From Streptomyces sp. AC512_CC834 (lineage in GTDB: Bacteria; Actinomycetota; Actinomycetes; Streptomycetales; Streptomycetaceae): a stretch of DNA of 64,000 bases. Of this stretch, positions 1 to 8,944 are shown in pieces; within the stretch, counting starts at the first letter, position 1; each line of letters begins with the position of its first letter. A program made the position numbers and the translations under genes. The notes under the pieces were generated by a model that saw nothing but the letters and a program-made list of their open reading frames with translations, searched no databases and was not told where the DNA came from. The stretch is from the NCBI RefSeq assembly GCF_019049325.1, contig NZ_JAGMUO010000101.1, positions 176,764-240,763 of the forward strand, written 5' to 3'.

Positions 1-1
1 G

Positions 2-1051
2 GTCTCCGACGTGATGCCCACCGGCGAGCAGAGGCCGGCGACGGTGACGGTGCGGGGGCGGGACTTCCCGACCTTCGAGCCGTTCACCATGACCACACTG
101 GACGACGTGACCTTTCCCGTCGACGTGGTGTACACGTGGGTCGACGGCGAGGACCCGGAACTGCGGGCCAAGCGTGAGCGGTACTCCACCGGAGAAGACG
201 CGGGCATCGCCGAACGGGAGGTCGGCGAGTCCCGGTACACCAGTCATGACGAGTTGAAGTACTCGCTGCGGTCGCTGGAGATGTACGCCGACTTCGTGCG
301 GCACGTGTACATCGTCACCGACGGGCAGGTGCCGGAGTGGCTGGACGCGGACGCGCCCGGTGTGACGGTCGTCGACCACAAGGACATCTTCCCCGAGGGT
401 GTGCTGCCGGTCTTCAACTCGCACGCCATCGAGACGAGGCTGCACCACATACCGGGGCTGTCGGACCACTACCTGTACTTCAACGACGACGTCTTCGTCG
501 GGCGCAGCGTCACCCCGCAGCACTTCTTCTACGGCAACGGGATGGCCCGCCTGCCGTTCTCCTCGTACCAGATCGGCGTCGGCGCCCCGCACCCCATGGC
601 GGCCGCCCCCAACTCCGCTGCCAGGAACGTGCGTCGGCACCTGATGGATACCTTCGGACGTTCCATCACGCACAAGTTCCTCCATACCCCGCACCCTCAG
701 TTGCGGGAGGTCATGCGCGAGTTGGAGAGCGAGTACGCGGACGTCGTCTCACAGACGACGCGTTCGAGGTTCCGGTCCATCGACGACGTATCGCCGGCGA
801 CCTCTTTCCACCACCACCTGGCGATGCTGACGGGACGGGCCGTCCCGGGCAAGTTCAAGTACCGCTACGTCGATCTGGGCAAGCCTCACCTGGAGAGCCG
901 GGTGGAGTCGTTGAAGGAACGGCGCGCCTACGATTTCTTCTGCCTGAACGACGTGGACACGGAGCCCTCGCGGCGAGCCTACGTGCGCGGCTACGTCCAC
1001 GACTTCCTCGAGTGGTACTTCCCCTACCCGAGCAGTTTCGAGCGCGGTTGA
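2..1051 (+). CDS. Stealth-family sugar phosphotransferase (5' end outside window)
   Basis: Stealth proteins transfer sugar-1-phosphates from a nucleotide sugar to build phosphodiester-linked capsule or wall polymers in the cytoplasm. The conserved regions appear in order: CR1 with VDVVYTWVDGEDP (about residues 37-49 from the GTG at 11), CR2 with SHDELKYSLRSLEMYA and VYIVTDGQVPEWL, CR3 with YFNDDVFVGR and a Lys-Phe-Leu-His-Thr-Pro segment, and CR4 near the C-terminus (CLNDVD...FLEWYFPYPSSFE). The frame is open to the left edge and Stealth proteins usually have sequence before CR1, so the true start is probably upstream of the window. It leads a glycopolymer gene group that continues to about 11.1 kb. 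The family call is firm; substrate and polymer are unknown. Confidence 0.88.
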   Translation, partial: VSDVMPTGEQRPATVTVRGRDFPTFEPFTMTTLDDVTFPVDVVYTWVDGEDPELRAKRERYSTGEDAGIAEREVGESRYTSHDELKYSLRSLEMYADFVRHVYIVTDGQVPEWLDADAPGVTVVDHKDIFPEGVLPVFNSHAIETRLHHIPGLSDHYLYFNDDVFVGRSVTPQHFFYGNGMARLPFSSYQIGVGAPHPMAAAPNSAARNVRRHLMDTFGRSITHKFLHTPHPQLREVMRELESEYADVVSQTTRSRFRSIDDVSPATSFHHHLAMLTGRAVPGKFKYRYVDLGKPHLESRVESLKERRAYDFFCLNDVDTEPSRRAYVRGYVHDFLEWYFPYPSSFERG

Positions 1052-1175
1052 GGCGCTTCGGCCCGCCAGCCGTTACATGATCTTGAAAAGACCGTTGGTC
1101 CGGTGAGACTTAATACCCCCAGAAGCGCAGATAAGGTGATCTTACCTATTTGTTGTGTTCTCTGGGGGGAGACAT
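1052..1175 (+). promoter_or_regulatory. AT-rich intergenic leader before the GT2 gene
   Basis: This 124-base gap is much richer in A and T than its surroundings and holds two TGATCTT motifs (near 1078 and 1136). It ends in a very strong Shine-Dalgarno run (GGGGGGAG, 1165-1172) before the ATG at 1176. A promoter for the downstream glycosyltransferase is the likely content. I could not single out a -35/-10 pair. Confidence 0.4.
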
Positions 1176-2471
1176 ATGGGCAGCGCGCCCTTTTATCAGC
1201 CCATGGCAGACCTGCCTAGAGTGTCGGTCATCATCCCGGTCTACAACGCGGTCGACCATCTGCCGGAGTGCCTGCAGTCGATCGCCGACCAGACGATCGG
1301 CTTCACGAACATCGAGGTCGTCGCGGTCGACGACGGCTCCACGGACGGCAGCGGTGCTCTGCTCGACGCGTGGGCGGAGCGTCACCCCGGGCGGGTCCGG
1401 GTGACGCATCAGGCGAACTCCGGAGCGCCCGGCGGGCCCCGCAACCGGGCCATCGAGATGGCCGAGGGCGAGTTCCTGTTCTTCGCCGACCCCGACGACT
1501 ACCTGGGCACCGAGGCGTTGGAGCGCATGGTGGCCGCCGCCGAGCGCGACGACTCCGACGTGGTGCTCGGAAAGATCAAGGGCGTGGGCCGCAAGGCCCC
1601 CGTCACGCCGTTCCGGGAGAACGTCGAGGGGGGTGACATCTTCACCACCAAGGCCGTCTGGACGCTGACCGCGCACAAGATCTTCCGACGGTCCCTGGTC
1701 ATGGAGCACGGGCTGCGGTTCGCGCAGGGCCTTCGCCTGGCCGAGGAACAGGTGTTCGTCGTGCCGGCCTATCTGCTCGCCAGGTCGATCTCCGTGGTCT
1801 CGGACTACGACTGCTACTACCTGGTGCGGCGCGACGGCTTCCCGCACCTGACCCAGCAGACCCCCGACCCGGTTCCGTTCTACGGCAACGTTCGCGACGT
1901 GCTGGACATCGTCACGGCGCATGTCCCGCCCGGCGAGAAGCGCGACACGCTCCTGTACCGGTGGCTGAGCCTCGAGGTGCTCGGCCGCTTCGGCAACGGC
2001 TTCGCCGGGCTCCCGCACGAGACGCGTGCGCAGTACGTGAAGCTGGCCGACGAGCTGCTGCGGGACTTCTTCCCCGAGGAGCTGGTCGCGCAACTGCCGC
2101 CGCTGGCCGGGCTGCGCTGCCTGCTGATCTCCCAGGGACGCCTCGAGGAGCTCACCGCGCTGACCACCCTGGTCCCCAAGCCCAAGCCCAAGCCCAAGCC
2201 CAAGCCCAAGCCCACGCCCAAGGTGGACTCCGCGCCGAAGCCCGCGCCGGTGCTCGCGCAGACGTCGGCCTCGGCGGCGACGCAACCCGCGCCGGCGGCG
2301 GGCGGGGGCGGGACCCGGGTCAACGTGCGTCCTGCGCGGGGCCGTTCCGCACTCACCAGAATCCTGGCCGTCGGCCGCCGCCGGATCCGGGGCCGGCGCG
2401 CCGACCCCACCCCCGACCTCACCCCCGGGCCGGTCACCGGGCCCGCCACCGAACCTGTTCGGGTTCCCTAA
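1176..2471 (+). CDS. GT2 family glycosyltransferase with Lys-Pro tail
   Basis: An inverting GT-A glycosyltransferase of family 2, probably adding sugars to a wall or capsule polymer. The N-terminus is canonical: RVSVIIPVYNAVDHLPECL (residues 15-33), VVAVDDGSTDGS (about 50-60) and the metal-binding FFADPDDY (about 103-110). After roughly residue 325 the protein becomes low complexity: an alternating Lys-Pro run (encoded about 2177-2225), then Ala/Pro-rich sequence ending in basic residues. The ATG at 1176 is chosen over the GTG at 1155 because a GGGGGGAG ribosome site lies 4-5 nt ahead. It is convergent with the next gene, separated by a long perfect hairpin. The basic tail may hold the enzyme at the membrane (inference). 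Confidence 0.88.
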   Translation: MGSAPFYQPMADLPRVSVIIPVYNAVDHLPECLQSIADQTIGFTNIEVVAVDDGSTDGSGALLDAWAERHPGRVRVTHQANSGAPGGPRNRAIEMAEGEFLFFADPDDYLGTEALERMVAAAERDDSDVVLGKIKGVGRKAPVTPFRENVEGGDIFTTKAVWTLTAHKIFRRSLVMEHGLRFAQGLRLAEEQVFVVPAYLLARSISVVSDYDCYYLVRRDGFPHLTQQTPDPVPFYGNVRDVLDIVTAHVPPGEKRDTLLYRWLSLEVLGRFGNGFAGLPHETRAQYVKLADELLRDFFPEELVAQLPPLAGLRCLLISQGRLEELTALTTLVPKPKPKPKPKPKPTPKVDSAPKPAPVLAQTSASAATQPAPAAGGGGTRVNVRPARGRSALTRILAVGRRRIRGRRADPTPDLTPGPVTGPATEPVRVP

Positions 2472-2515
2472 GACGCTCGGGCCGCCGCGTGCGGCACGCG
2501 GCGGCCCGAGCGTCT
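2471..2515. terminator. Bidirectional hairpin terminator
   Basis: A perfect inverted repeat with 21-base arms (2471-2491 and 2495-2515) and a CGG loop. It starts on the last base of the GT2 stop codon and sits between two convergent genes, so it can end transcription from both sides. There is no long T run, which is usual in Streptomyces. Confidence 0.88.
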
Positions 2516-2551
2516 CATGTGCGGGGCGCGACCCCTGTCACGGCTCCCGGG

Positions 2552-5500
2552 TCACAGCTCCCGGCTCTGCTCCAGCATCCGGTCGACGACCCGTGCGGAG
2601 GCGTTGCCGTCGTCCAGGTCGCAGAACAAGTGGTGGAAGCGGTCGAACCGGTCCTGGTACTTGGCCTGGACCTGGTCGATGTCCCGGATCGCGTCGACCA
2701 GTTCCCTGGAGTTGTCGATCAGCGGGCCGGGGGCGTCCTGCTCGAAGTCGAAGTAGAACCCGCGCAGCGTGTCCCGGTAGTGCTCCAGGTCGTACGTGAA
2801 GAACAGCATCGGCCGCTTCAGGTGCGCGTAGTCGAACATCACCGACGAGTAGTCCGTGATCATGATGTCGGCCGCGAGGTACAGGTCGGCGATGTCCGGG
2901 TACTCCGAGACGTCGAACACGAAGCCGTTGCCCGCGCCCGGGACCTGGTCGACGACGTTGGAGTGGCGGCGGATGAGCAGGACGTGGTCGTCACCCAGGC
3001 GCCGGCGCGCGTCCTCCAGCTCGATCCGCAGGTCGAACAGGTACTGCCCCGCGCTGTGGGACTGGTCGTCCCGCCACGTCGGCGCGTACAGCACGACCTT
3101 CTTGCCCTTGGGGAGCTTCAGCGTCTCCTTGACCTGCTCGGCGATCTTGTCCCGGTCGGCGGAGTAGAGGTAGTCGTTGCGCGGGTAGCCGGCCTCCTGG
3201 ATTTCCCCGTCGTAGGAGAAGGCGCGCTTGAGGATCGGCGTGGAGAACCGGTTCGACGAGACGAGCAGGCTCCAGTTCTTCGCCTCCAGGGCCAGGCGGT
3301 TCTGGTACTCGCGGTCGAAGTAGAGGGTCTCGATGTCGTGGCCGATCTTCTTCAGCATCGTGCCGTGCCAGGTCTGCACGATCACCTGGCCCGGGCGGCG
3401 CACGACCCACTCGGGCAGGTGCCCGTTGGTGACGATGTAGCGGGAGGAGGCCAGTGCCTCGAACCACTCCCGGCCCCACATGCGGACCTTCTCGGCGGTC
3501 GGCGGCAGGACGACCTGGCCGTCGCGCACGGCCCACAGGTACTTCATGCCGCTGTCCCGGCGCAGCAGCTCCTCGTGCATCGCCCGCGGGCTGTCCGAGT
3601 ACTGCTTGCCGTTGTAGCTGAAGAAGAACACCTGGTCGCGCAGCGGCAGTTCCCGGGCGGGCTCGTAGATCTCGCGGCGGTGCTGGAGCTGGCGGTACGG
3701 TCCGCGCTCCAGGTCGCTCAGCTCGGAGCGGCAGTTGAGCTGCGGGAAGTCGCCCCAGCGGTTCTCGAACCAGTAGCGGCGGCCGTTCAGTTCGGCGTGG
3801 AGCGGGAACTGGGCCACGGCCAGGCGGTCGATGACGAACTCGGTGTCCGGCACGGCCGCGTCCGCCGAGCGCAGCAGCAGGTTCCACCGGCCGGCCTTGA
3901 GCGGGACCCCGCCGGAGCCGCCCATCACCGACGGGTCGAAGGACGTGCGGAAGCTGCCGTCGTCGGACCAGTCGACGGCGGTGGCGCGCTCGTCGTAGCG
4001 GTTGCGCGCCTTGAGGACCAGCTCGGAGCCCACCAGCTCGGGGCTGGTGCGGCCCTCGACCGCGATCCGGCCGTCGCGCAGGGCGACGTCCGTGATCGTG
4101 GCCCGGCGGGTCCGGCCGAAGATCTTCAGATAGCCGTTGTGGCCGGAGACGACGGCGAGTTCGCGGTGCGCGCCGGGCTCACCGAAGGACGCGGGCAGGT
4201 CGAATGAGAGATCCTCGAGACCCTCCTTGACGACGCTGGCGAACTGGCGCTCGGTGCCGTCCTGCGAGGTGGCCAGCAGGGCCGTGCTCCAGCGTCGACG
4301 GTCGAGCTGGGCGTTCTCGTCGACGGTGTCGTCACCGAGCAGCGCGACGTCGGTCAGCGGCACCCGGGCGTCGAAGGTGGTCCGGGTGCCCGTGCCCTGC
4401 TGTGCCACGTCGACGGGGTACTTGTGGACCTCGCCGCTCTTGGCGTTCGTCAGCCGGAGCGCCAGCGTCTCGCCGGGTTTCAGCGGGACCCGGATCTCAC
4501 CGGCCACCGCGAGCGAGTCACCGTCGAGGCGGCGGTCGGTGATCAGGGCGCGGACCTTCTCGATCCGCAGCTTGAGGGCGCCGCGCGTGACCGTCGGCAG
4601 CAGTCGGAAGTTCTCGTCGAGCCACTGGTACGCAGGGTAGTTGGCGGCGGAGCCGCCGCGGGCCCAGACGCCGCTGCGGCGCACCAGGCCGGACGCGTAG
4701 ACGTTGATGCCGACGTGCCACAGCCCTTCCTGCCAGTTGCCGCCCTTGCGCAGCTTGGCGGGGTCGAGCTCCAGCTCCCAGCCGGCCCAGTCGTAGTTGT
4801 AGCGCTGCTGGCCGGAGTCCGTGGTGCACTCCGGGCGGTGGACGCTCCTGGCCGGCAGGTACATGCGGCGGCGCGAGCCCTCCCGCTTGAGCTGCACGAC
4901 CTTGACGCTGCTGCGCTTCGACGGCAGGTCGATCTTGTCGATGTAGGCGTTGCCGGAAAGCTGGAGCTTGCCGTCGTGCCAGGTCACCGACTGCAACGGG
5001 GCACGCAGCGACAGGTCGCCGTCGATGCGCAGCGCGGACTTGGGCAGTTCGACTCCGCTCTCCTCCAGCGTGCGGTAGCTGGCGTACTTGCGGAAGGAAC
5101 CCGACACCTCGACCGGCTCCTTGCGGCGCTGGGAGGCGAGCAGGGCGATCAGCTCGGGCATGGCGTGCTTGCGCACCAGCAGCCACTGGACCCGCAGATC
5201 CGTCGGCAGACCCATCACGATCTTCGGGTCGACGTTGTCGAGGTAGCGGTTGGCGGCCTCCAGGAAGGCCTCGTGGAACTCGGCCGTCGCGTCCGGCAGC
5301 ACCCGCAGGAACAGCCGCAGGTCGTCGCGGAGCACCCGGTCGTCGTACTGGTTCTTGTACGCGGCGAACTCTGCGCCCGGCTGCTGCGACAGGTAGTCGC
5401 TGACCATGCTCACCGCGGTGACCCGGTCGCGGATCGCCTGGGGTTCCTTGCGGCGCTGGGTGATCGACGGCGCGGACTCGCCCTCGCGCAGCCGCCAGAA

Positions 5501-6121
5501 GTACGTCGGCTCGCCGATGATGTCGACGGCCTCGGCCCGGTAGTAGGCGGGCAGCACCACGGGGATGTCCTCGTGCAGGATGCCCTCGGGGAACGAGAAG
5601 TGGTGCTTGTCCCAGAAGGTGCGCCGGAAGACCTTGTTGCAGGCGATGCGGTCGGCCACCAGGCGGGAGTTCTTCGATATGTGCGTGCGCCTGCGGGCCT
5701 CGCCGGCCAGCATCTTCAGCAGCGGCACCTGCCAGGACTTCTCGCCCTTGAGGTGGAAGACGTTGCCGGTGGCGAAGTCCGAGCGGGACTCGTCGAGGCT
5801 GGTGACCATCAGCCGGTAGGCGTCCGGCGGGATCACGTCGTCGCTGTCGACGAAGGTCAGGTACTCCGTATCAGCGGACATGTGGGAGATGCCCGTGTTG
5901 CGGGCGGCTCCGAGCCCGCCGTTCTCCTTGCGGATCAGCCGGAACCGCGGGTCGCGGTCGGCGTACTCGGCGGCGATGGCGGCCGATCCGTCGGGGGAAC
6001 CGTCGTCGACCATCAGGACCTCGAGGTCCCGGAAGGTCTGCGCGGCGAGCGAGTCGAGACAGGCCGGCAGATAACGCTCCACGTTGTAGATCGGGACGAT
6101 GACACTGAGCCGAGGGGCCAT
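2552..6121 (-). CDS. Bifunctional GT2 glycosyltransferase / CDP-glycerol (TagF-like) glycerophosphotransferase
   Basis: A 1189-residue fusion for teichoic-acid-like polymer assembly. Residues 1-240 form a GT2 domain (LSVIIVPIYN-type start, VDDGSPDGS about 38-46, FVDSDD near 91). The middle, about 350-800, is weakly recognisable and beta-rich. Residues about 870-1185 are a TagF-type poly(glycerophosphate) polymerase with QTWHGTMLKK near 914, GYPRND and the hallmark ITDYSSVMFDY near 1086. TagF domains transfer glycerol-phosphate or related polyol-phosphates from CDP donors onto a lipid-linked acceptor. The ATG at 6121 gives the full GT2 strand (APRLSVIVPIYN). The next gene in the same direction has the same architecture, so the pair probably acts on one polymer, though the donor substrate cannot be read from sequence. 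Confidence 0.9.
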   Translation of the reverse strand: MAPRLSVIVPIYNVERYLPACLDSLAAQTFRDLEVLMVDDGSPDGSAAIAAEYADRDPRFRLIRKENGGLGAARNTGISHMSADTEYLTFVDSDDVIPPDAYRLMVTSLDESRSDFATGNVFHLKGEKSWQVPLLKMLAGEARRRTHISKNSRLVADRIACNKVFRRTFWDKHHFSFPEGILHEDIPVVLPAYYRAEAVDIIGEPTYFWRLREGESAPSITQRRKEPQAIRDRVTAVSMVSDYLSQQPGAEFAAYKNQYDDRVLRDDLRLFLRVLPDATAEFHEAFLEAANRYLDNVDPKIVMGLPTDLRVQWLLVRKHAMPELIALLASQRRKEPVEVSGSFRKYASYRTLEESGVELPKSALRIDGDLSLRAPLQSVTWHDGKLQLSGNAYIDKIDLPSKRSSVKVVQLKREGSRRRMYLPARSVHRPECTTDSGQQRYNYDWAGWELELDPAKLRKGGNWQEGLWHVGINVYASGLVRRSGVWARGGSAANYPAYQWLDENFRLLPTVTRGALKLRIEKVRALITDRRLDGDSLAVAGEIRVPLKPGETLALRLTNAKSGEVHKYPVDVAQQGTGTRTTFDARVPLTDVALLGDDTVDENAQLDRRRWSTALLATSQDGTERQFASVVKEGLEDLSFDLPASFGEPGAHRELAVVSGHNGYLKIFGRTRRATITDVALRDGRIAVEGRTSPELVGSELVLKARNRYDERATAVDWSDDGSFRTSFDPSVMGGSGGVPLKAGRWNLLLRSADAAVPDTEFVIDRLAVAQFPLHAELNGRRYWFENRWGDFPQLNCRSELSDLERGPYRQLQHRREIYEPARELPLRDQVFFFSYNGKQYSDSPRAMHEELLRRDSGMKYLWAVRDGQVVLPPTAEKVRMWGREWFEALASSRYIVTNGHLPEWVVRRPGQVIVQTWHGTMLKKIGHDIETLYFDREYQNRLALEAKNWSLLVSSNRFSTPILKRAFSYDGEIQEAGYPRNDYLYSADRDKIAEQVKETLKLPKGKKVVLYAPTWRDDQSHSAGQYLFDLRIELEDARRRLGDDHVLLIRRHSNVVDQVPGAGNGFVFDVSEYPDIADLYLAADIMITDYSSVMFDYAHLKRPMLFFTYDLEHYRDTLRGFYFDFEQDAPGPLIDNSRELVDAIRDIDQVQAKYQDRFDRFHHLFCDLDDGNASARVVDRMLEQSREL

Positions 6122-6144
6122 GGCTTGGTGATTTCCTTTCAGGG

Positions 6145-8376
6145 TCAGGCCCGCTCGACCAGTTCGAGCGCCTGGGTGGGGGTTGGGGCGTGGCGGCGTT
6201 CGTCGAAGGGGACGACGGGCGGCAGGTCCTCCTCACCGAGGAAGACGCGTCGTACGACCCGTTCCGCCGCGTGCCCGTCGTCGAATTCGCAGAAACGCCG
6301 GCGGAAGATGTCCCGGCGCTCGGTCGTCTCCGGGCGGTCGTACGCGCCGGAGGCGAGCAGCCCCAGCAGCTCCGCCTGGGTGGTGGCAACCGCGCCGGGC
6401 GGTTCCTGGAGCAGGTCGAAGTAGGTGCCGCGGACCGCGGAGTAGACGTCCCAGTCGGGGACGTAGCTGATGATCGGGCGGTCCAGAACGGCGTAGTCGA
6501 ACATCGCCGAGGAGTAGTCCGTGATCAGGGCGTCGGCCGCGAGGTACAGCTCCTCCACCCGGGCGTGCCCGGAGACGTCGACGATACGGCCGGTGCGGCG
6601 CAGCTCGGCGACGTGCGGGGAGTTGCCGTAGAAGTAGTGGCCGCGCACCAGCAGCGTCACGTCGGGCCCGAGTTCGCGGGCGAACCGGCGCAGGTCCAGC
6701 GGCGGGGTGAAGTCCGGCTGGTACTCGCGGTGCGTCGGCATGTACAGGAACGCCTTGGTGCCGTCGGCCAGCCCGAGCGCGGCGCGGGCCGCGCGCACGT
6801 CCTCGGAGGTGGCGCCCACGAGGACGTCGTTGCGCGGGTAGCCGGTCTCCAGCGAGGTGTACGAACAGGGGTAGACCCGCTCCCAGATCACGGTCGAGAA
6901 CTGGTTGGCGCTGATGCTGTAGTCCCAGCGGTCGCACCGCTCCAGGAGCTTCTCGAAGTTCATGGCGGTGGACGCCGGGTACTTCTGCTGGTCCACGCCC
7001 ATCGTCTTCAGCGGTGTGCCGTGGTGGGTCTGCACATGGATCTGCCCCTCGCGCTTGATCACGGAGTCCGCGAAGTTCACGTTGTTCACAAGGTACTTGG
7101 CGCGGGCCAGGGCCGCCCAGTACTCGCGTGAGCCCACGCGGACGACCTCCACACCCTTGGGTACCCGGTCCGCGTGGTCCGCGCGGACCGCCCACACGCG
7201 GCGCATGTCCGGGGCCAGTCGGGCGAGTTCGGCGTCGATCGCGGCGGGGTTGCAGGAGACGCTGCGGCTCCAGTAGGCGGAGAACAGCACCAGCTTCTCG
7301 TCCAGCGGCAGTCTGAGCTGCGACCGGTAGAAGGCGCCCATCGCGACGCGCTTGGACCGGTTGACCGCGGTGCGGGCGCGGGTCCTGACCTGCTGGCGGA
7401 GCTTCACCGCACGCAGGGCGCTCATCATCGTCGTGTAGGCGTCGCGCTCCAGCATCCCGTACTTGACGCCGCGACCGCCGCCCGGCCGGGCGAAGCCCTT
7501 CGGCACGCGGGCGCGGTAGTCGGCCGAGGCACGGTGGAAGAACTCCGCGCGCGCGTCCTGCGGCAGGCGGCCCGGGCGCGTCAGGACGGTCAGGTAGTGG
7601 TCGATCATCTTGCGGAACAACGGGCCGCGCCACTCGGCGAGTTCCTCGTGCGCGTCGAGGTAGTCGAAGACCCGCCGGTACTGGTCCAGGACGTCGAAGT
7701 GCTTACGGCTGACCGTCTTGAGGATGTTGCCGCCCTCGCGCCGCTGCCGGTAGCGCACGCAGACCCGGTCAAGGACGGCGATCCGCTCGGCGCTGATCAG
7801 GGAGCAGAACGTCCAGGGGGCGTCCTCGTAGTACCCGGGCGGAAAGGTCAGCCCGGTCCGGGTGACGAAGTCGCGCCGGTAGGCCTTGTTCCAGACGATC
7901 TGGAGCAGGTCGAGGAGCTGGGGGCGCTCGGCGAGGGAGAAGCTGTCCGGACCCTTCTCCTTGAGCAGGTCGGCCCGCAGGTTCGGGCGGACCTGGCCGT
8001 CCCAGTAGGTGCGCGCGTAGTCGAAGACCAGGATCTCGGGATCGCCCGATGCCTCGAGCCGGTCCCGTATGGCGGACAGGGCACCGTCCGACAACGTGTC
8101 GTCACTGTCCAGGAACAACACGTAATCGCCGGTGGCCTTTTCCAGCCCGGCGTTGCGGGCGCGCCCCAGGCCCACGTTTTCCGTGAGGTGAATCACATGA
8201 ATTCGGGTGTCGCGTTTCGCGTACTCGTCGAGAATGTCCCCTGACCCGTCCGGCGAGCAGTCGTCGACCGCGATGATCTCGAAGTCCGTGCAGTCCTGAC
8301 CGAGTACGGAGTCAAGGCACTCCGGCAGGTAGCCCTGGACCTTGTACGCGGGGACGACGAGAGAGAATTTGGGCAT
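6145..8376 (-). CDS. Bifunctional GT2 glycosyltransferase / TagF-like glycerophosphotransferase
   Basis: A second GT2-TagF fusion, 743 residues and lacking most of the long middle section of its neighbour. The GT2 part starts at once with PKFSLVVPAYKVQGYLPECL, then VDDCSPDGSGD and FLDSDDT. The TagF part (about 370-740) has QTHHGTPLKTMG, GYPRNDVLVG, YMPTHREY and ITDYSSAMFDY. The WHGT motif of TagF reads HHGT here. The ATG at 8376 opens directly into the first GT2 strand with a GGAACAGG-type ribosome site upstream; the longer frame to 8442 adds only a low-complexity extension. It lies 23 bases upstream of the 1189-residue fusion in the same direction, so the two probably form an operon for a wall glycopolymer. 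Confidence 0.88.
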   Translation of the reverse strand: MPKFSLVVPAYKVQGYLPECLDSVLGQDCTDFEIIAVDDCSPDGSGDILDEYAKRDTRIHVIHLTENVGLGRARNAGLEKATGDYVLFLDSDDTLSDGALSAIRDRLEASGDPEILVFDYARTYWDGQVRPNLRADLLKEKGPDSFSLAERPQLLDLLQIVWNKAYRRDFVTRTGLTFPPGYYEDAPWTFCSLISAERIAVLDRVCVRYRQRREGGNILKTVSRKHFDVLDQYRRVFDYLDAHEELAEWRGPLFRKMIDHYLTVLTRPGRLPQDARAEFFHRASADYRARVPKGFARPGGGRGVKYGMLERDAYTTMMSALRAVKLRQQVRTRARTAVNRSKRVAMGAFYRSQLRLPLDEKLVLFSAYWSRSVSCNPAAIDAELARLAPDMRRVWAVRADHADRVPKGVEVVRVGSREYWAALARAKYLVNNVNFADSVIKREGQIHVQTHHGTPLKTMGVDQQKYPASTAMNFEKLLERCDRWDYSISANQFSTVIWERVYPCSYTSLETGYPRNDVLVGATSEDVRAARAALGLADGTKAFLYMPTHREYQPDFTPPLDLRRFARELGPDVTLLVRGHYFYGNSPHVAELRRTGRIVDVSGHARVEELYLAADALITDYSSAMFDYAVLDRPIISYVPDWDVYSAVRGTYFDLLQEPPGAVATTQAELLGLLASGAYDRPETTERRDIFRRRFCEFDDGHAAERVVRRVFLGEEDLPPVVPFDERRHAPTPTQALELVERA

Positions 8377-8944
8377 CCTTACAACCTGTTCCGAGGACTG
8401 AGCAGGGGGCTGCGGGCTGGGGCCGGAACGCGCTCCGGGCACCGCTCAGGCGTGGACCGCGCCGCCGCATCAGCGTAGAGGATTCACGTGGAGTTTCTGT
8501 GGGGACGGTAGTGGGCCATCCTGTGGGCCGACACAGCGGAAAATGGCCGGATCCGCCGCCGGAATGGCCACTCGGAGGCGGCTGGAGAACTTCCTCACAT
8601 TCGGTCCCCCCTGTCCTCCCTGTCCCCCCTGCCCTCTTCACCGACTTGTGCCGGGTTCCGCCTCATGTGCCCCGACTCGATTTCGGCGGCCCGCTGGTGG
8701 CGGGCGGAGCCGGGGGCGGTGAAGGCGTGGTGGAGTACGCCGGGGTGTCCCGCACGTTGTCATGTCTGCGGCTTGTCCGCCCGCCAGTACCCGGCCAGTA
8801 CTCGACCCCTCCTGAAGGCCGTGATTCGTGACCATCCTGTGACCGGCGTGGTGTGCACATCGAGATCGTCACCGGGGTCCCGCGTCGAGACCGGGTGGGC
8901 CGGGCCGGGCCGGGCCGGGCGGGGCCGGTGAGGGCGTCCTGGGC
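8377..8944. other. Intergenic region without convincing gene
   Basis: Between two leftward genes. I see no reading frame with Streptomyces-like third-position bias and a plausible start. The promoter for the leftward GT2-TagF gene should lie near 8380-8480, and the end of the 8945 gene is followed by a GGGCC-type tandem repeat. Nothing else is recognisable. Confidence 0.5.
8897..8926. repeat. GGGCC tandem repeat
   Basis: Four exact GGGCC units (8897-8916) followed by two imperfect ones, about 19 bases past the end of the leftward membrane TagF-like gene. It could form G-rich structure or reflect replication slippage. No function is evident. Confidence 0.7.

Noticed and set aside
1961..6424. 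Two long plus-strand frames (748 and 666 codons) opposite the GT2-TagF fusion
   Set aside because: Low-complexity Val/Arg/Leu/Asp composition typical of the complement of GC-rich genes; the minus strand carries clear GT2 and TagF motifs.
8665..8931. 88-codon plus frame in the 8.4-8.9 kb gap
   Set aside because: Random-looking composition, poor third-position bias, no ribosome site.
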